This document shows, piece after piece, positions 26,988-35,189 of a DNA stretch of 64,000 nt. The notes beneath the pieces were generated by a model. It did no database searches. It worked only from the letters and a program-made list of their open reading frames with translations, and had not been told where the DNA came from. Position 1 is the first letter of the stretch, and each line of letters begins with the position of its first letter. The position numbers and the translations under genes were made by a program. The stretch is from NCBI RefSeq assembly GCF_902859645.1, contig NZ_CADIJR010000010.1, positions 1 through 64,000 of the forward strand, given 5' to 3'. Source of the DNA: Achromobacter insuavis (GTDB taxonomy: Bacteria > Pseudomonadota > Gammaproteobacteria > Burkholderiales > Burkholderiaceae_B).

Positions 26988-27635
26988 ATGACCGCCCCTA
27001 CCCGTATCGCCCGCCGCCATCCCGACGAACTGATCATCGGCCTGGTGTCGATTTCCGACCGCGCGTCGGCCGGCGCCTACCAGGACGAGGGCCTGCCGTC
27101 CCTGCGCGCCTGGCTGGGCGGCGCGCTGGCCTCGCCGTGGCAGGCGGTGGACCGGCTGATCCCCGACGAAACCGCCCGCATCTCCGAGACGCTGATCGAG
27201 CTGGTCGACACCTGTGGCTGCGACCTGGTCCTGACCACCGGCGGCACCGGCCCGGCGCGCCGCGACGTCACGCCCGAGGCCACGCTGGCGGTCGGCACCA
27301 AGGAAATGCCGGGCTTCGGCGAGCAGATGCGCCAGATCAGCCTGCGCTTCGTGCCCACCGCTATCCTGTCGCGGCAGGTCGCCGTGATCCGCGAACGGCC
27401 CGCGCACGCTGCCCTGATCGTGAACCTGCCGGGCCAGCCCAAGGCGATCCGCGAGACCCTCGAAGGCCTGAAGGCCGATGACGGATCGACGCTGGTGCCG
27501 GGCATCTTCGCCGCCATTCCCTATTGCATCGACCTGATTGGCGGGCCCTATGCCGAGACCCGTCCCGAGGTCATCGCCGCGTTCCGCCCCAAATCGGCGC
27601 GCCGCCCGCAACCGTCGCCGGACGCTGCGGTATAG
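26988..27635 (+). CDS. mogA: molybdopterin adenylyltransferase
   Basis: Adenylylates molybdopterin in molybdenum-cofactor synthesis. The 215 residues include IIGLVSISDRASAGAYQDEGLPSL at the start and the MoCF signature DLVLTTGGTGPARRDVTPEA, with TTGGTGP at residues 83-89. Later blocks NLPGQPKAIRETL and FAAIPYCIDLIGGPYAET are typical of MogA rather than MoaB. The start was taken at the ATG at 26988; the frame also opens at a GTG at 26949. No other cofactor gene is adjacent. Confidence 0.92.
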   Translation: MTAPTRIARRHPDELIIGLVSISDRASAGAYQDEGLPSLRAWLGGALASPWQAVDRLIPDETARISETLIELVDTCGCDLVLTTGGTGPARRDVTPEATLAVGTKEMPGFGEQMRQISLRFVPTAILSRQVAVIRERPAHAALIVNLPGQPKAIRETLEGLKADDGSTLVPGIFAAIPYCIDLIGGPYAETRPEVIAAFRPKSARRPQPSPDAAV

Positions 27636-27674
27636 TTGGCCGCCTCTTCCCATTCATTGCCAGAGAGTCCTGAT

Positions 27675-28022
27675 ATGAAGGTCCGTACCGCCTTGTCCCT
27701 TACCGCCGTCGTGCTCGCCGTGTCGGCCTGCGCCAACGTCAAAGACGTCCGCGACCGCGATCCGGTGTTCTACGGCTCGACCCAGCGCACGGCCGACGAA
27801 TACACCAACTGTGTCGCCGCCGCCTGGAAGGACCAGGGCGTGCGCTTCGAGCGCAAGGCAGTGCGCAACGGCTTCGAGCTGATCCAGTCGGACAGCCTGG
27901 GCGTCGAGGCGGTGCTGACCACCACCACCTGGAAGGGCAAGACCGAGGCCCGCCTGTCGACCCGCATCGCGCGTCGCGACCAGACCCTGATCGAACCGGC
28001 CAACCTGTGCCTGCAGCAGTGA
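27675..28022 (+). CDS. small lipoprotein of unknown function
   Basis: A 115-residue secreted lipoprotein. The signal peptide MKVRTALSLTAVVLAVSAC ends in a lipobox (VSAC) with the lipidated cysteine at residue 19. The mature part has two further cysteines (NCVAAAWK and LCLQQ at the C-terminus), which could form a disulfide. The next residues after the lipid Cys are Ala-Asn, which does not suggest inner-membrane retention. The stop shares one base with the start of the M23 peptidase gene, so the two are probably made together. Confidence 0.85.
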   Translation: MKVRTALSLTAVVLAVSACANVKDVRDRDPVFYGSTQRTADEYTNCVAAAWKDQGVRFERKAVRNGFELIQSDSLGVEAVLTTTTWKGKTEARLSTRIARRDQTLIEPANLCLQQ

Positions 28023-28906
28023 TGCCGCAACGCCGAGACATGCTGCGGCTGGGCCTGGCCGCGGCCGCGGTGTGCCTGGCCCTGCCGGTGCGCGCCAGGC
28101 AGGCGCCCGCCGCAGAGCAGGGCGGTTTCATCAGCCGCAAGCTCAATGCGCCGGTGCCTGGCGGCGTCGCCGTGCTGGCGCTGGGCGACGCGGCGACGGC
28201 GCCCGAGGTCACTTATCGCGATCGCCGCGTGCTGGTGGTGCGCGAAGACGGCAAGCAGTGGATCGCCGTCGTGGGCATCCCGCTGGCGGTCAAGCCGGGC
28301 CCGCAGGAAATCTCGGTGCGCGACGGCGCCGGCGCGCGCCAGCTGCCGTTCACCGTGCGCGCCAAGGAATACGTGGCGCAGCACATCACGCTGAAGAATC
28401 CGCGCCAGGTCAATCCCGATCCCGACGACATGAAGCGCATCGAGCGCGAGATGGTCGAGCAGAGCGCCGCCAACCGCGCCTACCGCGCCGGCGTCACGCC
28501 CAGCAACCTGCTGCTTGACCGCCCGGTCAGCGGCGGCCGCCTGTCCAGTCCGTTCGGGTTGCGCCGCTTCTTCAACGGCGAAGAGCGCAATCCGCATTCC
28601 GGCCTGGATTTCGCCGTGCCGGCGGGCACGCCGATCAAGGCGCCGGCCGCGGGCGTGGTGTCGCTGGTGGGGGATTATTTCTTCAACGGCAAGACCGTCT
28701 TCCTGGACCATGGCCAGGGCTTCGTGAGCATGTTCTGCCACATGTCGGCGATCGACGTGAAGGTGGGGGATGTGGTGCCGCGCGGCGGCGTGGTCGGCAA
28801 GGTCGGCGCGACCGGCCGGGCGACGGGCCCGCACCTGCACTGGAACGTCAGCCTGAACGATGCGCGGGTCGATCCCGCGATCTTCATCGGCGCCTTCAAG
28901 CCCTGA
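28022..28906 (+). CDS. M23-family (LytM) peptidoglycan endopeptidase-like protein
   Basis: A 294-residue exported protein. The N-terminus MPQRRDMLRLGLAAAAVCLALP has twin arginines before a hydrophobic stretch, so Tat export is possible. The C-terminal M23 domain starts near residue 175 (GGRLSSPFGLRRFFNG) and keeps the zinc ligands: NPHSGLDFAVPAGTPI supplies His and Asp, and TGPHLHWNVSL supplies the HxH. An active enzyme cutting peptidoglycan cross-links is therefore expected. The start overlaps the lipoprotein stop (TGATG), suggesting coupled synthesis with that lipoprotein. Confidence 0.9.
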   Translation: MPQRRDMLRLGLAAAAVCLALPVRARQAPAAEQGGFISRKLNAPVPGGVAVLALGDAATAPEVTYRDRRVLVVREDGKQWIAVVGIPLAVKPGPQEISVRDGAGARQLPFTVRAKEYVAQHITLKNPRQVNPDPDDMKRIEREMVEQSAANRAYRAGVTPSNLLLDRPVSGGRLSSPFGLRRFFNGEERNPHSGLDFAVPAGTPIKAPAAGVVSLVGDYFFNGKTVFLDHGQGFVSMFCHMSAIDVKVGDVVPRGGVVGKVGATGRATGPHLHWNVSLNDARVDPAIFIGAFKP

Positions 28907-28994
28907 CGCAGCGAGGCCCGCAGGCGCGGCAAGGCCGCGCCGGGCGTCGGCGCCGCTGTGAAACTCGATGGCTGGGGAAAAGGCCGGGCCGCCT

Positions 28995-29309
28995 TCAGGC
29001 GGTGGCCGCTTGCGGCGCGGGCGCGTCCTGCGGCTGCTGCAGGGAGATGCGATGCAGGACGTACTGGTGCATGCGCTCGGCGTACATCATCTGGTCCAGC
29101 ATGCCGTGCAGCTGCACTTCCTGCTCGTCCAGGCAGTTGTCGTACTTGGTCTTGGCCTCGGCGTAGGTGAGGCCGGTATTGCGCAGGCTGTTGATGAACG
29201 CTTCACGCGATTGGTGCAGCAGGCGCAGGCCTTCTTCCCCCTTGGCGAATCGTCTTCGCGTCAGGGAGAGCTGGTCGGCCGCTTCTTTCAATTCCTGTGT
29301 CAGATCCAT
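28995..29309 (-). CDS. hypothetical helical protein
   Basis: A 104-residue, mostly helical cytoplasmic protein with charged heptad-like stretches (LTQELKEAADQLSLTRRRFAKGEEGLRLL, then AKTKYDNCLDEQEVQLHGMLDQM) and a Gln/Pro/Ala tail. No family is recognised. It sits upstream of nothing on its strand and downstream of infA, about 160 bases apart, without a visible terminator between. Codon usage matches the neighbours, so it is likely real. Confidence 0.65.
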   Translation of the reverse strand: MDLTQELKEAADQLSLTRRRFAKGEEGLRLLHQSREAFINSLRNTGLTYAEAKTKYDNCLDEQEVQLHGMLDQMMYAERMHQYVLHRISLQQPQDAPAPQAATA

Positions 29310-29470
29310 CTTGCTGCTTCATGCGTGTTCCGCCGGGCCTGGCGCCGGGGGAGCGCCATTCTTTCACGAACCGGGGTCTTGCGCATTACTACGGCAGGGC
29401 GCGGGCGAGTTTAAGGCCCGGGGGCGCCCGCCGCGGCGGCGGCAGGCCGGCGCGGCGCCGGCCCCGCGGT

Positions 29471-29737
29471 TCAGCGGCGGTGTTGCTGGGGACGGCTGGT
29501 CGGGGCGGGGCCGCGCTCGTCCTTGTGACGGAAGTTGATGCGGCCCTTGGTCAGGTCGTACGGCGACATTTCCAGCGTGACGCGGTCACCGGCCAGGATG
29601 CGGATGCGGTGCTTGCGGATGCGGCCGGAGGCGTAGGCGCCGACTTCGATGCCGTTGTCCAGGGTGACGCGGTAGCGGCTATCGGGCAGCACTTCGTCGA
29701 CGATGCCGTCCAGTTCGATGAGTTCTTCTTTAGCCAT
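29471..29737 (-). CDS. infA: translation initiation factor IF-1 (second copy type)
   Basis: An S1/OB-fold protein of 88 residues, longer than the canonical 72 because of a basic, proline-rich tail ([18 protein letters not shown]). The core has [29 protein letters not shown] and [31 protein letters not shown], all IF-1 hallmarks. Betaproteobacteria commonly carry an extra InfA of this kind outside the ribosomal-protein operon. An AAGGAG ribosome binding site lies eight bases upstream of the ATG. Two tandem hairpins lie in the leader. Confidence 0.93.
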   Translation of the reverse strand: MAKEELIELDGIVDEVLPDSRYRVTLDNGIEVGAYASGRIRKHRIRILAGDRVTLEMSPYDLTKGRINFRHKDERGPAPTSRPQQHRR

Positions 29738-29762
29738 TCTCTACTCCTTGATCAATACGCGC

Positions 29763-29801
29763 CGCCATGCCGTCGGCATGGCGCGCCATCCGGGGATGGC
29801 G
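29763..29801 (-). other. tandem hairpins in the infA leader
   Basis: CGCCATGCC-GTC-GGCATGGCG (29763-29783) is directly followed by CGCCATCC-GG-GGATGGCG (29784-29801). Both begin with CGCCAT and sit 26-64 bases before the infA start. They could influence infA translation or message stability. Confidence 0.5.
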
Positions 29802-30355
29802 AGCGCGTCGGACTCTGTTAGCCAGGTCCAGCGGTTGAACGTAAAACGTCCGGGCAAGCGCGGGTATGGGCCACGGCATCCCAAGTGGATGTCTGAAATG
29901 ACGGATACTCGCGCCGCGAGGGCAGTGTGCGCGTGATGCGCAGCTTGGTCGCGGGTCGGCGCTTGTGGCGCGTTGCCGGAAGAAGCGGGTTGGAGTGTCT
30001 GCTGCGATACCGGGCGACGCGGGTTGCGCCACGGGGCGAGGGCAGGTTTCACCCAAGAAAACCGGTTGCAGCGTCGCGGGAATGCCGGGCGAAAGTCCGT
30101 CCTGACCCGCCACTGCGGGTAGGTACTCAGACTGCCACCGTGGGTTGGCACTCAATGTTGTGAACGAAGCCCGGTTTTTGCGGAAAAATCACGGACTTAT
30201 GTTACTGCAAAGCGCAATGATTAGCCAGTTTTTATCCGCCCTGACGGCGTGATAGTTGCTATTGAACGACTGTGCGGCGGCGGATCCGGCCGCGGGAATA
30301 ACGGGGAAGGAACGGTGGTCCCGCCCCGACAGGCGCGGGGCGGGAATGGCGTCCC
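29802..30355. other. long gene-free stretch upstream of infA
   Basis: Several frames are open here on both strands, but none has a family signature or a good ribosome binding site. It should contain the infA promoter. Two imperfect 21-base direct repeats (30109-30129 and 30134-30154, 17 of 21 identical) and a hairpin near the SRPBCC gene are the only structures I can point to. A small RNA cannot be excluded. Confidence 0.4.
30319..30345 (-). terminator. GC-rich hairpin after the SRPBCC gene
   Basis: A 10-base stem (TCCCGCCCCG with its complement) with a 7-base loop lies 11 bases past the stop codon. There is no T-run, so it is a weak terminator candidate. Confidence 0.45.
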
Positions 30356-30895
30356 TTATTGCGCCGGAATGCGCGCCTGGTAGTCCGTTTCCCAGCGCAG
30401 CAGCGCCGACCAGAACGGGCCCGGCTCGCGGCCCGCCAGGCGCGCGGACAGCACGCCCAGGTGCGTGTGCCAGCCGCCGGCCACGTCGATCATGTCGGCG
30501 CGCGAGGCCAGCTTGCGGTGGGTCAGCACCAGGCGGGTGCCATCGCCTTGCGGCGACAGCTCGAACGTCACTTCCGATGGCTGGCCCTGCGAGCCGCCCC
30601 AGGTGAACGCCAGCAGCCGCGGCGGCTCGCACCGGGTGATGACGCCGTGCGTGGTGACGCCGTTTTCATAGGGCTTGTAGGGCTCGGGCGTGGGCTCGGC
30701 CACGGAAGACAGGTCGGCGTGCACGAAGCGCAGCGTGACGCCGCCGCCTTCGCGCAGCTCCATGTCGCCGCTCGCCAGCCACAGTCCGCGCTTGTCGGAT
30801 TCGGTCAGGAAGGCCCAGACCCGTTCCACGCTGGCGGGCAGGATACGGGTAAAGCAAAGGGACGCGGGGCTGGTGACGACACCGTAATCACTCAT
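30356..30895 (-). CDS. SRPBCC (AHSA1-like) domain protein
   Basis: A 179-residue START/Bet v 1-like protein. It opens with SLCFTRILPASVERVWAFLTESDKRGLWLASGDMEL, the usual AHSA1 N-terminal strand-helix-Trp pattern, and contains LLAFTWGG and GTRLVLTHRKL. Such proteins bind hydrophobic ligands or act as chaperone activators. It overlaps the ArsR-family gene by four bases (ATGA), a pairing frequent in bacteria in which the regulator controls the SRPBCC gene. Confidence 0.85.
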   Translation of the reverse strand: MSDYGVVTSPASLCFTRILPASVERVWAFLTESDKRGLWLASGDMELREGGGVTLRFVHADLSSVAEPTPEPYKPYENGVTTHGVITRCEPPRLLAFTWGGSQGQPSEVTFELSPQGDGTRLVLTHRKLASRADMIDVAGGWHTHLGVLSARLAGREPGPFWSALLRWETDYQARIPAQ

Positions 30896-31254
30896 GTTGG
30901 CTCTCCGGGGGAGGCGGTCGGGGGCGCATGGGCGGCCAGCGCGGCTTCGAGCGCGTCCAGCCGACCCGACCAGAAATGTTCATAGAAGCGCAGCCATTGC
31001 ATGGCTTCGGCCATCGGGGCCGGATTCAGGCTGCATACGTGGCTGCGGCCGTTGACGGTCCGCCGCAGCAGGCCGGCCCGTTCCAGCGCCTGCACGTGCT
31101 TGGAGGCGCCGGCGAAACTCATGCGCAGGGGCGCGGCCAGTTCACCGATGGTCCGGTCTCCGCCGGCCAGGCGCTGCAGCATGTCGCGGCGCGTGGGATC
31201 GGCCAGCGCGCGAAAGACGGCATCGAGGGACGGAGGAGGCAATGATTCAACCAT
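30892..31254 (-). CDS. ArsR-family transcriptional regulator
   Basis: A 120-residue winged-helix repressor: FRALADPTRRDMLQRLAGGDRTIGELAAPLRMSFAGASKHVQALERAGLLRR is the classic ArsR fold. No metal-binding cysteine pair is visible, which fits the subgroup associated with SRPBCC proteins. The ATG at 31252-31254 lies inside one of two matching palindromes, so strong autoregulation is likely. It is followed by the SRPBCC gene in the same operon. Confidence 0.9.
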   Translation of the reverse strand: MVESLPPPSLDAVFRALADPTRRDMLQRLAGGDRTIGELAAPLRMSFAGASKHVQALERAGLLRRTVNGRSHVCSLNPAPMAEAMQWLRFYEHFWSGRLDALEAALAAHAPPTASPGEPT

Positions 31255-31264
31255 GAGGTTGAAT
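31245..31264. promoter_or_regulatory. ArsR operator 1, covering the start codon
   Basis: ATTCAACC-ATGA-GGTTGAAT is a perfect 8-base inverted repeat that contains the arsR start codon. The core TTCAAC...GTTGAA is repeated at 31287-31304. Bound repressor here would block both transcription and access to the start region. Confidence 0.68.
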
Positions 31265-31286
31265 ATAGCCGCCCTTCCGATCAAAG

Positions 31287-31304
31287 TTCAACTACATGGT
31301 TGAA
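31287..31304. promoter_or_regulatory. ArsR operator 2
   Basis: TTCAAC-TACATG-GTTGAA, the same half-sites as operator 1 with a six-base spacer, lies 33-50 bases upstream of the arsR start. It falls in the likely promoter. Confidence 0.62.
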
Positions 31305-31307
31305 TTT

Positions 31308-31739
31308 TTATGTAACGGCGTGGGGCAGGGCCGTTTCCGCGTCCTCGTAGGCCTCGGGATACTGCGGCAGGGCGTCGGTGATGTCGAACCAGGGCGCCTT
31401 GCTGGCGACGTGGCAGTGCGCGCCCGGCTTGACGCCAGGGTCGTCGTCCAGCGCGCCCAGCGGCAGGCCGTAGATGTCGGGCGTCTGGTCGAAGCGGCTG
31501 AGCAGCGGCGTGCCGCAGGCTTCGCAGAAGCCGCGGTAGTTGCCCGGCGACGAGCAATACCAGGTGACGTGGTTTTCCCCCTTGGTCCAGGCGAAATCCT
31601 TGGCCTGGACGGTGGCTCGGCTGCGGAACGCGGCGCCGTGCGACTTGCGGCACATGGCGCAATGGCAGTTGAGGGCGTCGGTGAGCGGACCGGTGATCTG
31701 GTAGGCAACGCGGCCGCAGAGGCAGGAACCGTTGAGCAT
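31308..31739 (-). CDS. GFA (glutathione-dependent formaldehyde-activating) family protein
   Basis: A 143-residue zinc-binding GFA-fold protein. Cysteine sites are [22 protein letters not shown] and [13 protein letters not shown], the full set for the two zinc ions of the family. Actual formaldehyde activation is rarely shown for such proteins, so the role is open. It ends just before the ArsR operators and is divergent from phnC, with the 196-base gap containing a Pho box for phnC. Confidence 0.88.
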   Translation of the reverse strand: MLNGSCLCGRVAYQITGPLTDALNCHCAMCRKSHGAAFRSRATVQAKDFAWTKGENHVTWYCSSPGNYRGFCEACGTPLLSRFDQTPDIYGLPLGALDDDPGVKPGAHCHVASKAPWFDITDALPQYPEAYEDAETALPHAVT

Positions 31740-31869
31740 GATGACCGCCTGTCGGAAGGGGGATGCTTCGAATATACCCGTCGCCCGCGACGATGGCGCG
31801 ACCTTATATGACGGATGTCTTTCAGTCGGTTGCCATGACCCCTATTTTCAGCCAAATGATTCGATCGTC

Positions 31870-31903
31870 GGGTCATCGCGCTGTCATGCCGCGAAAACAG
31901 AAT
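31870..31903 (+). promoter_or_regulatory. Pho box and -10 of phnCDE
   Basis: GGGTCAT-CGCG-CTGTCAT (31870-31887) has one perfect and one 5/7 PhoB half-site. A -10-like CAGAAT (31898-31903) follows after exactly 10 bases, the spacing of PhoB-activated promoters that lack a -35. The phnC start is 32 bases further on. Confidence 0.68.
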
Positions 31904-31935
31904 GCGCGAATGAACCAATCCAAGGGGTTTCAACG

Positions 31936-32778
31936 ATGACATACGCCATCGAAGTACAGGGGCTGAGCAAGTCCTTCCACCCCGGCGCGCTGGCGCTGGA
32001 CAACGTCGATCTGCGCGTGGCGGACGGCGAGATGGTGGCGCTGCTGGGCGCCTCGGGCTCGGGCAAGTCGACGCTGCTGCGGCATCTGGCGGGCTTCGTG
32101 GTCGGCGACGCGGGGCAGGGCAGCGTCACGGTCAACGGCCAGTTGATCCAGCGCCATGGCCGCCTGTCGCGCCAGGTGCGCGGCGCGCGCGCCAGCATCG
32201 GTTTCGTGTTCCAGCAATTCAACCTGGTGGGCCGCCTGCCGGTGATCACCAATGTGCTGACCGGCCTGTTGCCGCGGGTGCCGCTGTGGCGCAGCCTGAC
32301 GCGCGTATTCCTGCGCGATGAAGTGCGCCAGGGCCTCGACGCGCTTGCCCAAGTTGGTATAGACGACTATGCATTTCAGCGCGCCTCGACGCTGTCCGGC
32401 GGCCAGCAGCAGCGCGCCGCCATCGCCCGCACGCTGGTGCAGAACGCCCGCGTGATCCTGGCCGATGAACCGATCGCCTCGCTCGATCCCGAGTCCTCGC
32501 GCCGCGTGATGGACACGCTGGCGCACATCAACCGCAGCCGCAAGGTGGCCGTGGTGGTCTCGCTGCACCAGGTCGACGTGGCCCTGCGCTACTGCCCGCG
32601 GGTGGTGGCGCTGCGCCACGGCAAGGTGGTCTACGACGGCCCCTCGGCCGACCTGACGCCGGCCATGCTGCGCGACCTGTACGGCTCGGAACTGAGCGAG
32701 CTGCTTCCCGAATATGCGCCGCAAGCTCAGCCCCTGCCGGGCCTGGCGCCGCTTTCCCAACAGGCCTACGCGGCCTGA
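31936..32778 (+). CDS. phnC: phosphonate ABC transporter ATP-binding protein
   Basis: ATPase of the phosphonate importer. The 280 residues carry Walker [10 protein letters not shown] at 38-46, the signature LSGGQQQR at 153-160 and Walker B VILADEP at 173-179. The insertion after Walker A and the stretch [24 protein letters not shown] are typical of PhnC. The ATG is preceded by AAGGGG and belongs to a Pho-box promoter. It is followed by phnD and phnE, so the importer is complete. Confidence 0.95.
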   Translation: MTYAIEVQGLSKSFHPGALALDNVDLRVADGEMVALLGASGSGKSTLLRHLAGFVVGDAGQGSVTVNGQLIQRHGRLSRQVRGARASIGFVFQQFNLVGRLPVITNVLTGLLPRVPLWRSLTRVFLRDEVRQGLDALAQVGIDDYAFQRASTLSGGQQQRAAIARTLVQNARVILADEPIASLDPESSRRVMDTLAHINRSRKVAVVVSLHQVDVALRYCPRVVALRHGKVVYDGPSADLTPAMLRDLYGSELSELLPEYAPQAQPLPGLAPLSQQAYAA

Positions 32779-32807
32779 CCTTACCCGTTCCCTACCCGGA
32801 GCTTTCC

Positions 32808-33788
32808 ATGCTACGCAGAACCTTTGTTGCCCTGATCGCCGCTGCCGCCTTGTCCACGCAAGTCCATGCGCAAGACGCCAAGACGCTGAACTTCGGCATC
32901 ATCTCGACGGAATCGTCGACCAACCTGAAGTCGGTCTGGCAGCCCGTCATCGACGACCTGAGCCGCGCCATCGGCGTGCCGGTCAAGCCGTTCTTCGCTT
33001 CCGACTACGCCGGCATCATCGAAGGCATGCGCTTCAACAAGGTGCAGATGGCCTGGTACGGCAACAAGGCCGCCATCGAAGCGGTCGACCGCGCCAGCGG
33101 CGAAGTGTTCGCCTCGGTGATCGACAAGGACGGCAACCCGGGCTACTGGTCGCTGCTGATCGTCAACAAGGACAGCGACATCAAGACCCTGGACGATCTG
33201 CTCAAGCGCCGCGGCCAGCTGACCTACGGCGCCGGCGACCCCAACTCGACCTCGGGCACCGCCGTGCCGGGCTACTACCTGTGGGGCGCCAACAAGATCG
33301 AGCCGAAGACCTTCTTCAAGGCCGTGCGCGTCAGCAACCACGAAACCAATCTGCTGTCGGTCATCAACAAGCAGGTCGACGTGGCCGTCAACAACACCGA
33401 GGCGCTGGAGCGCTATCGCCTGAACACCGGCAAGGACGCCAACGACAGCGTGCGCATCCTGTGGAAGTCGCCGCTGATCCCGGCCGATCCGCTGGTCATG
33501 CGCACCGACCTGCCGGCCGACATGAAGGCCAAGATCCGCGACTTCTTCGTCAACTACGGCAAGGGCAAGGACGCCGCGCGCGAAATGGCCAACCTGAAGG
33601 CGCTGACCTACCAGGGGTTCCGCGCCTCGGACAACCAGCAGCTGGTGCCGATCCGCCAGATCGAACTGGCGCGCGAGAAGGCCAAGATCGAAGCCGACGC
33701 CACCATCGGCCAGGCCGAGAAGCAGAAGCAGCTGTCCGACCTGGACGCCAAGCTGGCCAGCCTGGGCCAGCCGACCGCCAAGCAGTAA
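32808..33788 (+). CDS. phnD: phosphonate ABC transporter substrate-binding protein
   Basis: Periplasmic receptor for phosphonates. A Sec signal peptide ([22 protein letters not shown]) precedes the PhnD fold: [56 protein letters not shown] and [19 protein letters not shown], the last lining the phosphonate pocket. The 326 residues end in a Lys/Ala/Gln-rich helix. It lies 29 bases after phnC and 76 before phnE. Confidence 0.95.
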   Translation: MLRRTFVALIAAAALSTQVHAQDAKTLNFGIISTESSTNLKSVWQPVIDDLSRAIGVPVKPFFASDYAGIIEGMRFNKVQMAWYGNKAAIEAVDRASGEVFASVIDKDGNPGYWSLLIVNKDSDIKTLDDLLKRRGQLTYGAGDPNSTSGTAVPGYYLWGANKIEPKTFFKAVRVSNHETNLLSVINKQVDVAVNNTEALERYRLNTGKDANDSVRILWKSPLIPADPLVMRTDLPADMKAKIRDFFVNYGKGKDAAREMANLKALTYQGFRASDNQQLVPIRQIELAREKAKIEADATIGQAEKQKQLSDLDAKLASLGQPTAKQ

Positions 33789-33864
33789 CGATGCCGCGCC
33801 GCGCCGGCGCCTGCCCCGCAAGCGCCGGCGCGCGTCCATCCGATTTTTCACCTCCGGAATCCTC

Positions 33865-34659
33865 ATGACCCTGGCCGTGCCTTCTTCCCGTTCCCCCGCC
33901 GCCCCGCGCTCGTCGCTGCCGGTCCTGCTCGTATGGGCCTTCGTGCTGGCGCTGCTGGTGATGTCCTGGCGCGGCGCCGACATGCGGCCGCTGGACCTGT
34001 TGCGGGACTCGGGCAACATGGCCCAGTTCGCCGCCGACTTCTTCCCGCCCAATTTCCGCGACTGGCGCATGTACCTGGACGAGATGGTGGTGACGGTGCA
34101 GATCGCGGTGTGGGGCACGTTCCTGGCGATCGTGGTGGCGGTGCCGCTGGGGCTGCTGTGCTCGTCGAACATGGTGCCGGCCTGGGTCTACCAGCCGATG
34201 CGGCGCCTGATGGACGCCTGCCGCGCCATCAATGAAATGGTGTTCGCGATGCTGTTCATCGTGGCGGTGGGCCTGGGGCCCTTCGCCGGCGTGCTGGCGC
34301 TGTGGGTGCATACCACCGGCGTGCTGGCCAAGCTGTTCTCCGAGGCGGTCGAGGCCATCGACCCGCGCCCGGTGGAGGGCGTGCGCGCCACCGGCGCCAA
34401 TGCGCTCGAAGAGATCGTCTATGGCGTGATCCCGCAGGTGCTGCCGCTGTGGATCTCGTATTCGCTGTACCGCTTCGAGTCGAACGTGCGCTCGGCCTCG
34501 GTGGTGGGCATCGTCGGCGCCGGCGGCATCGGCACCGTGCTGTGGGAGATCATCCGCAGCTTCCGCTACGCCGAGACCTGCGCGGTGATGATCATCATCG
34601 TCGGCTTCGTGGTCGTGATCGACATGGCCTCGGCCCGCATCCGCCGCGCGCTGATCTGA
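33865..34659 (+). CDS. phnE: phosphonate ABC transporter permease
   Basis: Inner-membrane channel subunit of the PhnCDE importer; 264 residues with about six hydrophobic segments. The EAA-type loop [25 protein letters not shown] near residue 175 is the contact site for PhnC. Family patterns [26 protein letters not shown] and [12 protein letters not shown] are present. A single permease gene is enough for PhnE systems of this type. A GC-rich hairpin follows 4 bases after the stop. Confidence 0.95.
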   Translation: MTLAVPSSRSPAAPRSSLPVLLVWAFVLALLVMSWRGADMRPLDLLRDSGNMAQFAADFFPPNFRDWRMYLDEMVVTVQIAVWGTFLAIVVAVPLGLLCSSNMVPAWVYQPMRRLMDACRAINEMVFAMLFIVAVGLGPFAGVLALWVHTTGVLAKLFSEAVEAIDPRPVEGVRATGANALEEIVYGVIPQVLPLWISYSLYRFESNVRSASVVGIVGAGGIGTVLWEIIRSFRYAETCAVMIIIVGFVVVIDMASARIRRALI

Positions 34660-34663
34660 GCCA

Positions 34664-34689
34664 GGGGGCGCGTCGTGGCGCCCCCCTTT
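34664..34689 (+). terminator. hairpin after phnE
   Basis: GGGGGCGC pairs with GCGCCCCC across a six-base loop and is followed by CTTT. It is a plausible but weak intrinsic terminator that would end phnCDE transcription before the converging GAF gene. Confidence 0.5.
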
Positions 34690-34691
34690 GT

Positions 34692-35189
34692 TCAACCGGC
34701 CGGCGTCAGCGCCAGGAAGGCCGGCAGGGCCAGCAGGCCCGCCAGCCGGGCGGCGGCGAGGTCGGCCGGCGTCAGCGCCGCGCGCGGCATCAGGAAGTTG
34801 ACGGTGCCCAGGCAGGCGCCGTCGAACACCACCGGCACGTTGATCACCGACCGCAGGCCGAGCGCCTGGATGGCGTCGTGGTCGTCGAAGAACTCGCGGA
34901 TCGCGTCGACCCCCTCGCCGATGAAGACCTTGCGTTCGAGCAGGACGTGGCGGCCCCAGGCGGTGCCCCGCTTGTCCTTGCTGCCGCCGGGGGGATAGGC
35001 CGCGGGATTGGAGCTGTACAGCCGCACCACCCGCATCTGTTCGGCGTCGTGGCGGTTGATGGTGCATAGCGTGTGCCCCAGCGTGCCATGGGCATGGGCG
35101 TCGAGCGCGGCGAAGGCGGCCGGGGCCGAGGCCTCGGCATAGGCCTGCGCCAGGCGCTCTACGGCGGGAGTGTCGGACGTGAGGCTCAT
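34692..35189 (-). CDS. GAF-domain protein
   Basis: A 165-residue single GAF domain. Recognisable blocks are VVRLYSSNPAAYPPGGSKDKRGTAWGRHVLLERKVFIGEG and the core IQALGLRSVINVPVVFDGACLGTVNFL. There is no output domain, so it may bind a small ligand itself. Its start overlaps the stop of the Bug receptor gene by four bases (ATGA), tying it to uptake or sensing of the same compound; this is inference. Confidence 0.85.
   Translation of the reverse strand: MSLTSDTPAVERLAQAYAEASAPAAFAALDAHAHGTLGHTLCTINRHDAEQMRVVRLYSSNPAAYPPGGSKDKRGTAWGRHVLLERKVFIGEGVDAIREFFDDHDAIQALGLRSVINVPVVFDGACLGTVNFLMPRAALTPADLAAARLAGLLALPAFLALTPAG

Noticed and set aside
30109-30154. Two 21-base repeats as a possible CRISPR remnant
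   Set aside because: Only two copies, 17 of 21 identical, with a four-base gap instead of a spacer, and no cas gene in the window.
29730-30155. Reverse-strand frames of 136-141 codons upstream of infA
   Set aside because: Three frames are open at once, none has a ribosome binding site or recognisable domain, and all are rich in Arg/Pro/Ala as expected of GC-rich non-coding DNA.
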